Part shown: in pieces, positions 1 to 8,081 of the stretch
Position numbering within the stretch: the stretch's first letter is position 1
How the letters are laid out: every line of letters begins with the position of its first letter
Assembly: GCA_046290815.1 (NCBI GenBank)
Contig: JBKBUF010000040.1
Coordinates: 1 to 31,228, forward strand
Length of the DNA: 31,228 bases
Direction: 5' to 3'
DNA from: JBKBUF01 sp046290815
GTDB lineage: Bacteria > Bacteroidota > Bacteroidia > Cytophagales > Cytophagaceae
Notes under the pieces: generated by a model
Seen by the model: only the letters and a program-made list of their open reading frames with translations
The model's database searches: none
What the model was told of the DNA's origin: nothing
Translations under genes and position numbers: made by a program

Positions 1-226
1 AATTAAATATCCTGAAAGATTAAAGATCTGTTGAAATATGGAAAAGTTTTTCAAACTTTACCACATTCCAACAGAGATAATAATTTTAATAATGACACAG
101 TTATTTAAACAGAACCAAATATAAAATTAATAACCCTTAAAATGGACGAATAATAAATTATATTCCAATACTGTTTCTCCTGTTCTCTCAGGTCGTCCTG
201 GTCATCATACCAGATGGTCATCCAAT
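1..226. other. Non-coding left edge of the window
   Basis: AT-rich stretch downstream of the leftward gene at 227-838. I see no convincing gene or terminator. A direct repeat TGGTCATC occurs twice around 200-222. A 38-codon minus-strand frame (105-221) is open but has no clear ribosome site; I do not call it. Confidence 0.4.
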
Positions 227-838
227 TTAAGGTGTCCAGAATTCTATTTCAGAAAGCCTTTCATTATCGAACTTCAGCACCCATTCATCAACCCAGTCCA
301 GTTTTGTGTTTAACCTTACTATATGAAAATTTTTCCCGGTTTCTTCGTCTTTCATATCGTAACCATTTTTACAGGAAATAGGAAATACTTCCCTGAGCTG
401 TTCCAATGTAGTGTCAGCGCTTAATGTTATTTCCGGATGTACAAGTCTTAAATCAGAATTTTTGAATTGTATGATTCTGATGTTAGCAATATCACGGTAC
501 ACAAGAAACTCCAATCCGGGATACCTCCAGCTATATACATTATCTTCAAGCTTTGACTTGGACTTGTTAAATAATCCTTTTGATTCGCAAATCCCTGTAT
601 TTACAGGTTCTCCTATTTTTGTAGTAAGGTCTGAAGTGCTAACCTGAAACGGTATCTGTTCATTAATACTTACTTTTTCAATTTCCAGAACTTCATCACG
701 AAGCGTTTTCTGTGGTTTACAGCCTTTTGGTAAATCTACAGGCCTGTGAATTAAAAAATCGGATTGCGGTTGTTTGCCGAATGACAAATGGTTGTATTGC
801 AAAAGCAGTATGGCACAAAGCACTGCATATCTCTTCAT
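227..838 (-). CDS. Secreted hypothetical protein, 203 aa
   Basis: I do not recognise the family. The first 21 or so residues (MKRYAVLCAILLLQY and on) form a basic start plus hydrophobic stretch typical of a Sec signal peptide, with likely cleavage near the FGKQ region, so the product is probably periplasmic or surface-exposed. The mature part is soluble, rich in charged residues and in Ile/Leu, without membrane segments or a visible catalytic motif. Two cysteines near residues 84 and 155 could form a disulfide. A strong purine-rich ribosome site (GGGAGG at 841-846) sits only 2 nt before the ATG, which supports this start. The gene follows argH on the same strand after 124 nt filled mostly with heptamer repeats, so it could be cotranscribed with the arginine operon; nothing links its function to arginine. 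Confidence 0.75.
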   Translation of the reverse strand: MKRYAVLCAILLLQYNHLSFGKQPQSDFLIHRPVDLPKGCKPQKTLRDEVLEIEKVSINEQIPFQVSTSDLTTKIGEPVNTGICESKGLFNKSKSKLEDNVYSWRYPGLEFLVYRDIANIRIIQFKNSDLRLVHPEITLSADTTLEQLREVFPISCKNGYDMKDEETGKNFHIVRLNTKLDWVDEWVLKFDNERLSEIEFWTP

Positions 839-901
839 TTCCTCCCCTCGATGTTCCCATTTAAGATAACGTCCTTCTAATGAGGAATGTTTAAGGTTAA
901 T

Positions 902-971
902 GTTGAATGATAAATGCTGAATGCTGAATTATCTTCATTTAAAATTCAACATTTATCATTCATTATTTAAC
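902..971. repeat. Inverted heptamer array at the end of argH
   Basis: Ten consecutive 7-bp units can be read: GTTGAAT, GATAAAT, GCTGAAT, GCTGAAT, TATCTTC, ATTTAAA, ATTCAAC, ATTTATC, ATTCATT, ATTTAAC. The first four and last four are reverse-complement families of each other, so the array is a large imperfect palindrome (GAATGATAAATG at 905-916 pairs with 950-961). The right end overlaps the argH stop codon (963-965). It could fold as a hairpin in the transcript, but no T-run follows, so I do not call it a terminator. Confidence 0.75.
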
Positions 972-2294
972 AAGTTGTTCTATCCTTTTTTTAACTTCCT
1001 CAAACCTGAACTCCTTTAGTACTTTTTCAAATTGTGCTTTAATTTCTTTGGACATGAGATTGCCAATTGTACCTTCATGTGTATGGTTAATTTTGTCCGG
1101 TGCTGAAAAACTTCCATCCTCTACCATGCTTCCGACTTTTTTATAAGCATCACGGAAAGGCATGCCGTCAAGCACTAGCTGATTTACTACTTCCACTGTA
1201 AACAGGTATTTGTACATTTCATTTTTCAGGATGTCTTTCTTGATCTGAATATGTTTAAGCATATATGCTGCTATCTGGAGACAATCATTCAGGTCGGCAA
1301 ATGCAGGCAAAAAGTTTTCCTTAATTATTTGAAGATCCCTGTGATACCCTGAAGGAAGATTAGTGGTAATCATAGTAATCTCATTCGGAAGGGCCTGAAT
1401 TCTGTTGCACTTTGCTCTGATGAGTTCAAATACATCAGGATTCTTCTTGTGCGGCATGATGCTGGATCCCGTAGTAAGTTCATCAGGAAAACTGATAAAA
1501 CCAAAATTCTGGTTTATATATAAACAGACATCCATGGCCATTTTACCTAATGTGTAAGCAACAGAAGCAAGAGCGGCAGAAACATTCTTTTCGGTTTTGC
1601 CTCTTCCCATTTGCGCATAAACCACATTATAGTTCAGGGACTCAAATCCTAAAAGGTCTGTTGTCATTTGTCTGTTAAGAGGAAAAGAACTTCCATATCC
1701 TGCAGCAGAGCCTAGCGGATTTTTGTTGGCAATTTTATATGCCGCAAGAACCATGTTAAGGTCATCGGCAAGGCTCTCTGCATAGGCTCCGAACCACAGC
1801 CCAAAGGAAGAAGGCATTGCAATCTGTAGATGTGTATATCCCGGAAGAAGATCGTTTTTGTGTTTTTCAGATAGGTCAAGAAGCAATTGAAATAATTCTG
1901 TGATGTTTCCAACTGTTTCTTCAATTTTACTTCTTGTAAACAGTTTAAGATCTATAAGTACCTGATCATTTCTTGATCTGCCACTATGAATTTTCTTGCC
2001 GATATCACCAAGTTTTCTTGTGAGTAATAACTCTACCTGTGAATGAACATCCTCTACACCGTCTTCAATTGTAAACTTTCCTTCTTTAATCTCCTTATAT
2101 ATATTCTTAAGCTCCTTGTGCAAAACCGGTAACTCGTTTTTTTCAATGAGATTAATAGAGGAAAGCATCTGAGTGTGCGCAAGCGAACCCAGTACATCAA
2201 ATTCCGCCAGTAACAGATCCATTTCCCTGTCTTTTCCTACAGTAAATTTCTCAATTGCTTTGTTTACGTCTTTGTCTTTTTGCCAGAGCTTCAT
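963..2294 (-). CDS. argH: Argininosuccinate lyase
   Basis: Last step of arginine synthesis: splits argininosuccinate into arginine and fumarate in the cytosol, as a homotetramer of the fumarase/aspartase superfamily. The signature loop GSSIMPHKKNPD is at residues 276-287 and carries the catalytic serine; SGRSRND (104-110) and GYTHLQ (152-157) are further conserved active-site segments. At 443 aa it is slightly shorter than the common 455-470 aa enzymes but complete at both ends. It is the last pathway gene of the leftward arginine operon, 59 nt after the broken GxxExxY gene. Its stop codon lies inside a heptamer array. Identification is secure from the motifs and context. Confidence 0.97.
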   Translation of the reverse strand: MKLWQKDKDVNKAIEKFTVGKDREMDLLLAEFDVLGSLAHTQMLSSINLIEKNELPVLHKELKNIYKEIKEGKFTIEDGVEDVHSQVELLLTRKLGDIGKKIHSGRSRNDQVLIDLKLFTRSKIEETVGNITELFQLLLDLSEKHKNDLLPGYTHLQIAMPSSFGLWFGAYAESLADDLNMVLAAYKIANKNPLGSAAGYGSSFPLNRQMTTDLLGFESLNYNVVYAQMGRGKTEKNVSAALASVAYTLGKMAMDVCLYINQNFGFISFPDELTTGSSIMPHKKNPDVFELIRAKCNRIQALPNEITMITTNLPSGYHRDLQIIKENFLPAFADLNDCLQIAAYMLKHIQIKKDILKNEMYKYLFTVEVVNQLVLDGMPFRDAYKKVGSMVEDGSFSAPDKINHTHEGTIGNLMSKEIKAQFEKVLKEFRFEEVKKRIEQLVK

Positions 2295-2353
2295 ATTGTC
2301 AGAACCAGGATTTATTATGATTATTTGATTTGCAAGATGTAATATATTTAGAG

Positions 2354-2749
2354 TTAAATAACTGCAATTTTAGTACCATTAAATTTTCTGTTAAATATCC
2401 TTTTGTATTGGAGACTTGTAAACCCAAAGTTTAACAAAAGTCCAATTTCAGTGTTGTAGGCTTCAAGATAGTTTTTTGCTTGAGCTAAATGAACATCTTC
2501 TAATTTTGCTACTGCCTTTAATTCAACCATAATCTTTGATTCTACAAAAAAGTCTACACGACGTTGGCCAACTTCGATATTGTCGTAGAAAATCGGAAGT
2601 TCTTTTTCCCTGGTAAATTCTAAATTTTGTTTTCTCATTTCAATTTCCAAACATCTCTAATAAATTACCTCCTGAAACCCATTTCCAAGAATGGAATGTA
2701 CCTTCATAGCACACCCAATAATCTTATGAGTAATCTCATCTGTTTTCAT
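2354..2749 (-). pseudogene. GxxExxY-family gene interrupted by an amber codon
   Basis: Reading from an ATG at 2749 gives a GxxExxY (PDDEXK_3-type) protein of the usual length, about 131 codons, with the name-giving motif GFQEVIY at residues 24-30. The very next codon is TAG (2657-2659), where family members typically carry Q or another residue; after it the frame continues intact (RCLEIEMRKQ and on) to 2354 with the expected nuclease-like core: VDFFVE, then VELKAV (the D and ExK of the PD-(D/E)XK fold). Downstream of the stop a TTG at 2650 could start a 98-aa remnant, but that would lack the motif. No frameshift is visible, so the damage appears recent, or the stop is read through. Biochemical role of the family is unknown. 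It lies between the M20 deacylase gene and argH and has no evident role in arginine synthesis. Confidence 0.8.
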
Positions 2750-2838
2750 CAAAGTGAGTGAAATGTTTTTTAAAATTATGGCTCTTGAAATTCATTATTT
2801 TGAATCTTGATAATCATTTCATCCTGGCCAATCCTGGT

Positions 2839-3903
2839 TCAGACAACTAACTCACTCAGTACCTTAATATACCTCTCAATCCCTTCCTCAATTTCCGATA
2901 TCCATATAAATTCATTTGCTGTATGTGATCTGCTTGAATTACCTGGCCCCATCTTTACAGAAGGAACAGGAACAAGAGCCTGATCCGATGTGGTAGGAGA
3001 GCCATATGGTTTTGCGCCATGTTTAATAGCGGCTTTTACCAAAGGATGCTCAGGATCAATAAACGATGGCCTTAATCTTACTGATCTTGGTTTAACTTCA
3101 GATTGAATATTGTCCTCAATGATTTTAAGTACATCTTCGTTTTTATACATCTCGGTAATTCTAACGTCAATGGTGAAGTGGCAATTTTCTGGTACTACAT
3201 TATGTTGATAGCCGGCATTAATTATGGTAACAGACATTTTCATTGGTCCAAGGTGTGGAGATACTTTCTCAAACTTGTAATTTCTGATCCAGTTAATATC
3301 ATCCAGTGCTCTGTAAATTGCATTGTCACCCTCTTCACGCGCTGCATGTCCCGCTTTTCCTTTGGCTGTACAATCCAATACCATTAGTCCTTTTTCCGCA
3401 ACTGCAATGTCCATTAATGTAGGTTCACCTACAATCGCAAAATCAATAGGTCCAAGTTTTGGGTAAACCAATTCCAAACCGTCAAATCCTGAAATTTCTT
3501 CTTCGGCGGTAGCTGCCAAAACGAAATTGTATTTAAGATTTGGCTTATCATAAAAATACATGAAGGTAGCCATTAGAGAAACCAGACAACCACCCGCATC
3601 ATTACTTCCCAGTCCGAATAGCTTTCCGTCTTTTACCATTGGATCAAATGGGTCGTTGGTATAACCAGGATTGGGTTTTACAGTGTCATGATGAGAATTT
3701 AATAGTATTGTTGGTTTGTTTTGGTCAAAGTGTTTGTTAAATGCCCACACATTATTTTTCAACCTATGTGTCTTTACACCCCTGTCAACAAAAAATTGAT
3801 TGAGTAATTCGGCGGTCTTATCTTCCTGCTTGCTGAAAGATTCTATGCTGATAAGTCCTTTTAAAAGCTCAATCGCGTCAGTTCTTAATTTACTATTATC
3901 CAT
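2839..3903 (-). CDS. argE: M20-family N-acyl-citrulline/ornithine deacylase (ArgE-like)
   Basis: Zinc-dependent amidohydrolase of peptidase family M20, 354 aa. Metal-binding segments are visible in order: NSHHDTV (HxD motif, about residue 70), GSNDAGG (bridging Asp, about 100), the catalytic glutamates in AEEE (about 134), a GEP segment near 158 and the C-terminal SRSH histidine near 326. In a pathway using an N-acylornithine transcarbamylase, this enzyme removes the acetyl or succinyl group from N-acylcitrulline to give citrulline. The assignment within M20 (ArgE versus DapE or LysK) rests on its place between argB and argH. The gap to argB is entirely heptamer repeats. Fold assignment is certain; the exact acyl group is not. 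Confidence 0.9.
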   Translation of the reverse strand: MDNSKLRTDAIELLKGLISIESFSKQEDKTAELLNQFFVDRGVKTHRLKNNVWAFNKHFDQNKPTILLNSHHDTVKPNPGYTNDPFDPMVKDGKLFGLGSNDAGGCLVSLMATFMYFYDKPNLKYNFVLAATAEEEISGFDGLELVYPKLGPIDFAIVGEPTLMDIAVAEKGLMVLDCTAKGKAGHAAREEGDNAIYRALDDINWIRNYKFEKVSPHLGPMKMSVTIINAGYQHNVVPENCHFTIDVRITEMYKNEDVLKIIEDNIQSEVKPRSVRLRPSFIDPEHPLVKAAIKHGAKPYGSPTTSDQALVPVPSVKMGPGNSSRSHTANEFIWISEIEEGIERYIKVLSELVV

Positions 3904-3988
3904 AAAGCTTAAAGCTTAGAGTTAAAAGTTTAAAGTTTAGAGTTAAAAGTTTAATTCTTAATTCTTAATTCTTAATTCTTAATTCTTA
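3904..3988. repeat. Composite heptamer array filling the argB-argE gap
   Basis: The whole 86-nt spacer is made of 7-bp units. Units from 3904 are AAAGCTT, AAAGCTT, AGAGTTA, AAAGTTT, AAAGTTT, AGAGTTA, AAAGTTT (to 3952), then one A, then five copies of ATTCTTA (3954-3988). The following bases ATTATAAT contain the argB stop codon (3990-3992). The same ATTCTTA array with the same ATTATAAT tail recurs at 29021-29084. Confidence 0.9.
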
Positions 3989-3989
3989 A

Positions 3990-4781
3990 TTATAATCTTA
4001 ACAGGCTCCCTTTCTGTGCTCTGTCATTTATTATCGAAACCAGGTCATCAGCATGGCAGATAGTAACACTGCTTACCCCTGCTTTTATTGCATCAAATGA
4101 GTTATCCATTTTTGGAATCATACCTTTAGCAATAATGCCATCCTGTTTTAGCTGCTGATACCTTTCTGTATTTATTTCTGTTATGACACTGTTTTTGTCA
4201 TTGATATCCTGAAGTACTCCTTTAAGTTCAAAGCAATAGATTAAATTCACTGCAAAGTTTTCTGCCAAGCCAACTGCTAATGTTGAAGCTACAGTATCTG
4301 CATTAGTATTTAGAATATTTCCCTTTAAGTCATGTGTCAACGGGGCAATTACAGGTGTAAGTCCCATTGAAAGAAAATGGACAATAGGTTGTGGATTGAT
4401 TTTTTCTACGTCTCCTACAAAGCCATAATCTATTCCATTCTTTAAAGGCCTTTTGCTTGACTGGATGATATTGGCGTCTGCTCCTGTAAGTCCTATTGCA
4501 TTTTTACCATTAGCCTGCAGCTGACTTACAATTTTTTTATTGATAAGCCCTCCGTACACCATTGTAACAATCTTCAGCGTTTCAGCATCAGTTATTCTTC
4601 TGCCATCAACCATCTGTGCTTCTATTCCCAGACCTTTGCTGATCTCAGTAGCTACCTTTCCTCCTCCATGAACAAGAATGATATTCTCTTTAATCAGTGA
4701 AAGATTATGTAAAAACTTTTGAAGACTGTTGTCGTCGTCTATTACGTTGCCACCGATTTTGATCACATATAACTTTTGCAT
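3990..4781 (-). CDS. argB: N-acetylglutamate kinase (or N-succinylglutamate kinase)
   Basis: Phosphorylates the gamma-carboxyl of N-acylglutamate with ATP, the second step of the pathway. It belongs to the amino-acid kinase family: the N-terminal VIKIGGNVI carries the phosphate-binding glycines and lysine, VHGGGK (around residues 38-43) is the second glycine loop, and NADTVAS (about 159) is the conserved nucleotide/substrate segment. The length of 263 aa fits ArgB. It is flanked on both sides by heptamer arrays, 86 nt to argE and 154 nt from argF'. Acyl specificity cannot be read from the sequence; the neighbouring transcarbamylase hints at succinyl substrates. Confidence 0.95.
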   Translation of the reverse strand: MQKLYVIKIGGNVIDDDNSLQKFLHNLSLIKENIILVHGGGKVATEISKGLGIEAQMVDGRRITDAETLKIVTMVYGGLINKKIVSQLQANGKNAIGLTGADANIIQSSKRPLKNGIDYGFVGDVEKINPQPIVHFLSMGLTPVIAPLTHDLKGNILNTNADTVASTLAVGLAENFAVNLIYCFELKGVLQDINDKNSVITEINTERYQQLKQDGIIAKGMIPKMDNSFDAIKAGVSSVTICHADDLVSIINDRAQKGSLLRL

Positions 4782-4793
4782 AAACTTAAATTA

Positions 4794-4921
4794 AATTCGA
4801 AACTCGAAATCCGAAATTCGAAACGTTAAAACCCAACATCCAACATCCAACATCCAACATCCAATATCCAACATCCAATATCCAATATCCAATATCCAAC
4901 ATCCAACATCCAACATCCAAC
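4794..4921. repeat. Heptamer array between argB and argF' (AATTCGA then ACATCCA units)
   Basis: One continuous 7-bp register over 128 nt. It begins AATTCGA, AACTCGA, AATCCGA, AATTCGA (4794-4821), passes two transitional units (AACGTTA, AAACCCA) and continues as twelve units of ACATCCA or its variant ATATCCA (4836-4919, plus a partial unit). Only a C/T change in the second position varies among the twelve, so this block looks recently expanded. The array separates two genes of one operon. Confidence 0.92.
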
Positions 4922-4935
4922 ACCGTACCTTGTCA

Positions 4936-5892
4936 CTAGAAGTTATCCTGCAAAATCTTTTGCAACACCGCCTGCGCACTCCAAACTCTGTTACCGGCCT
5001 GGTGTATAACTACGCTGTTAGGGCTGTCGATTACTTCGTCAGAAACAATAACATTTCTTCTTACAGGTAAGCAGTGCATGAATTTAGCATTGTTGGTTAA
5101 ATCCATTTTCTTTTTACTTACCATCCAGCCTTTGTCTTTGCTGATGATATTGCCATAGTATTTGTAAGATGACCAGTTTTTGGCATACACAAAGTCAGCT
5201 CCTTCAAGAGCCTCATCCTGATTGTAGGTTATTTTGGCTCCTTTTGTAAATTTTTCATCCAGTTCGTACCCTTCGGGATGTGTAATAACAAAATCTACAT
5301 TGGCATCAGGGTGATTCATCCATTGTGCGAAACTGTTCGGTACAGCCTGCGGAAGTGCCTTAGGATGCGCAGCCCAGGTAAGTACTACCTTTGGTCTTTC
5401 TTTTTTCTTTAGCTCATTAATAGTGATCAAATCTGCCAGAGATTGCAAAGGATGTAGAGTTGCTGATTCAAGACTGACAATGGGAACACCTGAATAGCTG
5501 ATAAATTTATTAATGACAGCTTCTTTGTAGTCTGTTTCCTTGTCGTTTAAACTGGGAAATGATCTTATTCCGATAATATCGCAGTACTGACCGATTACCG
5601 CAGCAGCTTCTTTGATGTGCTCGCTTGTGTCTCCGTCCATTACCACATTATCACGAATCTCAAGATTCCAGCTATCCTGTCCGACATTCATATCCATTAC
5701 TCTAAGCGTAAGGTTATGAGCAGCCTTTTGGGTGCTGAGCCTTGTTCTCAGGCTTGGATTAAAAAATATAAGCCCAAGTGTTTTGTTCCTTCCCAGCTCT
5801 TTATACTTCAAAGGATCATTTTTAAGCTCCAGTGCCAGCTTCACCAGTGCTTTAACATCATCTACATCATTAACAGAAGTAAAATTACGCAT
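4936..5892 (-). CDS. argF': N-succinyl-/N-acetylornithine carbamoyltransferase
   Basis: Transfers carbamoyl phosphate to N-acylornithine, giving N-acylcitrulline. From the ATG at 5892, one base after the argD stop, it is 318 aa; a TTG 12 nt further up overlaps argD and is less likely. Motifs: NPSLRTRLST (45-54, carbamoyl-phosphate loop, the STRTR equivalent), HPLQSLADL (His-Pro-Leu-Gln carbamoyl contact), HCLPVRRNV near the C-terminus. It resembles the Bacteroides fragilis N-succinylornithine enzyme in length and in segments such as ELGRNKTL and VITHPEGYELD. Residue 90 is serine (GDTSEH); published swaps show Glu here gives acetylornithine use, and Pro, Ser, Val or Ala gives succinylornithine use. 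A succinyl substrate is therefore the better guess. Confidence 0.92.
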   Translation of the reverse strand: MRNFTSVNDVDDVKALVKLALELKNDPLKYKELGRNKTLGLIFFNPSLRTRLSTQKAAHNLTLRVMDMNVGQDSWNLEIRDNVVMDGDTSEHIKEAAAVIGQYCDIIGIRSFPSLNDKETDYKEAVINKFISYSGVPIVSLESATLHPLQSLADLITINELKKKERPKVVLTWAAHPKALPQAVPNSFAQWMNHPDANVDFVITHPEGYELDEKFTKGAKITYNQDEALEGADFVYAKNWSSYKYYGNIISKDKGWMVSKKKMDLTNNAKFMHCLPVRRNVIVSDEVIDSPNSVVIHQAGNRVWSAQAVLQKILQDNF

Positions 5893-5893
5893 C

Positions 5894-7033
5894 TTATTTA
5901 ACAAGCATTTTAGACATTACAGAATTGAAGGCTTTTAAGAATGTATCTGCATCTACCTTTGTAAGGTTTAGTGCAGGTAGTATTCTTATTGTATTTTTAT
6001 CAGATGAAGAACCGGTAAAGATTCTATGTTCATCAACTAAAGCGTTTCTAACAGGCGCACATGCAATCTCCAATTCCACACCGATCATCAGCCCTAGTCC
6101 TCTGACTTCTTTCACTCCCGGAGATTTTCTGAGTTGTTCCATTAAGTAATTTCCAATCTTGTTTGCATTCTCTACAAGATTTTCTTTTTCTATTACTTCG
6201 AGAACTGCAATGCCTGCTGAACAAGCCAGGTGGTTTCCTCCGAAAGTAGTGCCTAACATTCCATGAACTGCTTTGAATTTCGGACTAATTAAAAGTCCTG
6301 CAATTGGAAACCCGTTACCCATTCCTTTGGCGATAGTGATAAGATCAGGTTTTACACCATAATGCTGGTGTGCAAAGAATTTGCCACTTCTTCCATATCC
6401 TGATTGGACCTCATCCAGTATTAAAACAGAATTGAATTTATTGCAAAGCTCTTCTATTTTCTTAATAAATTTTTCTGAAGGTATCTGTACGCCTCCAACA
6501 CCTTGAATACCTTCAATGATAACTGCAGCTACTTCTTCATTCATTGCTTTTTCAAAAGCTTCTGTGTCGTTGAAGGGGAGGAGAATAATATTTTCTGTTT
6601 TATTCACAGGTGCCTGCATAGATGTTCCATCGGTAGCAGCTACAGCAAGACTGGTTCTGCCATGAAATCCCTTTGAGAAAGCAATAATCTTCTTTTTGCC
6701 TGTATGAAATGATGCAAGTTTTAATGCATTTTCATTAGCCTCGGCTCCTGAATTAATTAAAAACAATGAATAGTCAGGATAACCTGAAAGTTTTCCAAGT
6801 TTATCAGCAAGCTCGTCTTGAACGGAAATCTGAACAGAGTTGGAATAGAATGCAATTTTATTGAGCTGTTCTGTTATCTTTTTTACATAATGCGGATGTG
6901 TGTGTCCTATAGAAATTACGGCATGTCCTCCGTATAGATCAAGATATTCCTTACCGTCCTTGTCCCAAAGCCTAATTCCATTAGCTTTAACCGGTTCCAC
7001 ATTCATCAATGGATAAACATCAAATAATTTCAT
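5894..7033 (-). CDS. argD: N-acylornithine aminotransferase
   Basis: PLP-dependent class III aminotransferase making N-acylornithine from the semialdehyde with glutamate as amino donor. At 379 aa it has the family length. Visible motifs: NSGAEANENALK (about 94-105, phosphate/cofactor pocket), LILDEVQSGYGRSGKF (204-219, Asp207 contacts the pyridine ring) and IAKGMGNGFP (234-243) with the Schiff-base lysine at 236. Located between argC (31-nt gap) and argF' (1-nt gap), so translation with argF' is probably coupled. Nothing unusual in the sequence. Confidence 0.96.
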   Translation of the reverse strand: MKLFDVYPLMNVEPVKANGIRLWDKDGKEYLDLYGGHAVISIGHTHPHYVKKITEQLNKIAFYSNSVQISVQDELADKLGKLSGYPDYSLFLINSGAEANENALKLASFHTGKKKIIAFSKGFHGRTSLAVAATDGTSMQAPVNKTENIILLPFNDTEAFEKAMNEEVAAVIIEGIQGVGGVQIPSEKFIKKIEELCNKFNSVLILDEVQSGYGRSGKFFAHQHYGVKPDLITIAKGMGNGFPIAGLLISPKFKAVHGMLGTTFGGNHLACSAGIAVLEVIEKENLVENANKIGNYLMEQLRKSPGVKEVRGLGLMIGVELEIACAPVRNALVDEHRIFTGSSSDKNTIRILPALNLTKVDADTFLKAFNSVMSKMLVK

Positions 7034-7064
7034 AGACGTAAATTTTATAATTCGATATTGTATT

Positions 7065-8030
7065 TTAAAAATATGCTGCTTTTAAACGCAGGCCTTCTGT
7101 CTCGTTGAGCCCAAACATCAAATTCATATTCTGAACAGCCTGTCCGGAGGCGCCTTTCAAAAGATTGTCGGTCATAGAAACAATCAGTAAGTATTCCTCA
7201 TGCTTCTCAAGGTAAATAATGCAGTTGTTTGTATTCACCACTTGTTTCAAATCAGGATTTACTCTTGATATATGAGTGAAAGGATGATCTTTATAATACT
7301 CTTCATAAATTTTATACGCTTCTTCCTGAGAAATGGAAATTTTAATATGAAGGGTAGCAAAGATGCCTCTGGTAAAATCCCCTCTGAACGGAATAAAGTT
7401 TATTGCATTATTAGCATCAGACTGTAATTGCTTTAAACTTTGTCTTATCTCTTTTAAGTGCTGGTGAGTAAATGCCTTGTAAATTGACATGTTGTTATTT
7501 CTCCAACTGAAATGAGAAGTTGCTGATAAACTTTGTCCTGCACCGGTAGAGCCTGTTATGGCGCTTATATGCACTTCATCATTTAGGAGTTTTTTATTGG
7601 CAAGTGGTAACAGTCCAAGCTGAATGCATGTAGCGAAACACCCAGGATTAGCAATGTGATGGGCGGATTTGATTTTCTCTCTCTGCAATTCAGGTAAACC
7701 ATAAACAAAATCATTTCCTTCCTTCGCGATTCTGAAATCCTGGCTAAGGTCTATGATTTTAATACTGTCCTTAATCTTGTTTTCAGCTAAAAATTTCCCT
7801 GCATCACCATGTCCTACACAGAGGAAAAGAACATCGATATTGTCTGAAAGTGAAGATGCAAACTTAAGGTCTGTCATTCCCAGAAGATCTGTATGCACTT
7901 GGGAAACAGGATTACCAGCATTGCTGTTGCTATGTACAAAAATTATTTCAACCTTTGGGTGGTTTACAAGGATTCTTAATAATTCTCCACCTGTGTATCC
8001 GGCACCGCCGACTATTCCGACTTTAATCAT
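7065..8030 (-). CDS. argC: N-acetyl-gamma-glutamyl-phosphate reductase
   Basis: Reduces N-acylglutamyl phosphate to the semialdehyde with NADPH. The dinucleotide-binding loop GIVGGAGYTGGEL is at residues 5-17, and the catalytic cysteine is Cys131 in HHIANPGCFAT. His-rich THQH near residue 188 fits the second catalytic region. At 321 aa it is the type-1 short form. It directly follows the four-helix-bundle gene and its heptamer repeats; in an uninterrupted operon it would be next to argG. Confidence 0.96.
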   Translation of the reverse strand: MIKVGIVGGAGYTGGELLRILVNHPKVEIIFVHSNSNAGNPVSQVHTDLLGMTDLKFASSLSDNIDVLFLCVGHGDAGKFLAENKIKDSIKIIDLSQDFRIAKEGNDFVYGLPELQREKIKSAHHIANPGCFATCIQLGLLPLANKKLLNDEVHISAITGSTGAGQSLSATSHFSWRNNNMSIYKAFTHQHLKEIRQSLKQLQSDANNAINFIPFRGDFTRGIFATLHIKISISQEEAYKIYEEYYKDHPFTHISRVNPDLKQVVNTNNCIIYLEKHEEYLLIVSMTDNLLKGASGQAVQNMNLMFGLNETEGLRLKAAYF

Positions 8031-8045
8031 AACCTGATATGTTAA

Positions 8046-8073
8046 AATTCGAAATTCGAAATTCGAAATTCGA
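8046..8073. repeat. (AATTCGA)4 array left of the four-helix-bundle gene
   Basis: Four perfect copies of AATTCGA, 9 nt from the end of the four-helix-bundle gene. It is the inverted counterpart of the array at 8531-8556 on the other side of that gene, and the same heptamer as at 4794-4821. Confidence 0.92.
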
Positions 8074-8081
8074 AAAAAGTA

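Noticed and set aside
105..221. 38-codon minus-strand frame just after the hypothetical gene
   Set aside because: No ribosome site and no recognisable motif; composition is only mildly protein-like. It could be an out-of-frame tail, but I cannot support it.
3904..4921. Repeat clusters as a CRISPR array
   Set aside because: Units are 7 bp and directly adjacent, with no spacers and no cas genes.
4791..4979. 62-codon minus-strand frame with a repetitive Trp/Asp/Leu/Gly protein
   Set aside because: It is simply the ATCCAAC/ATCCAAT array read in frame; three 7-bp units give a 7-residue protein repeat. It also overlaps the argF' end.
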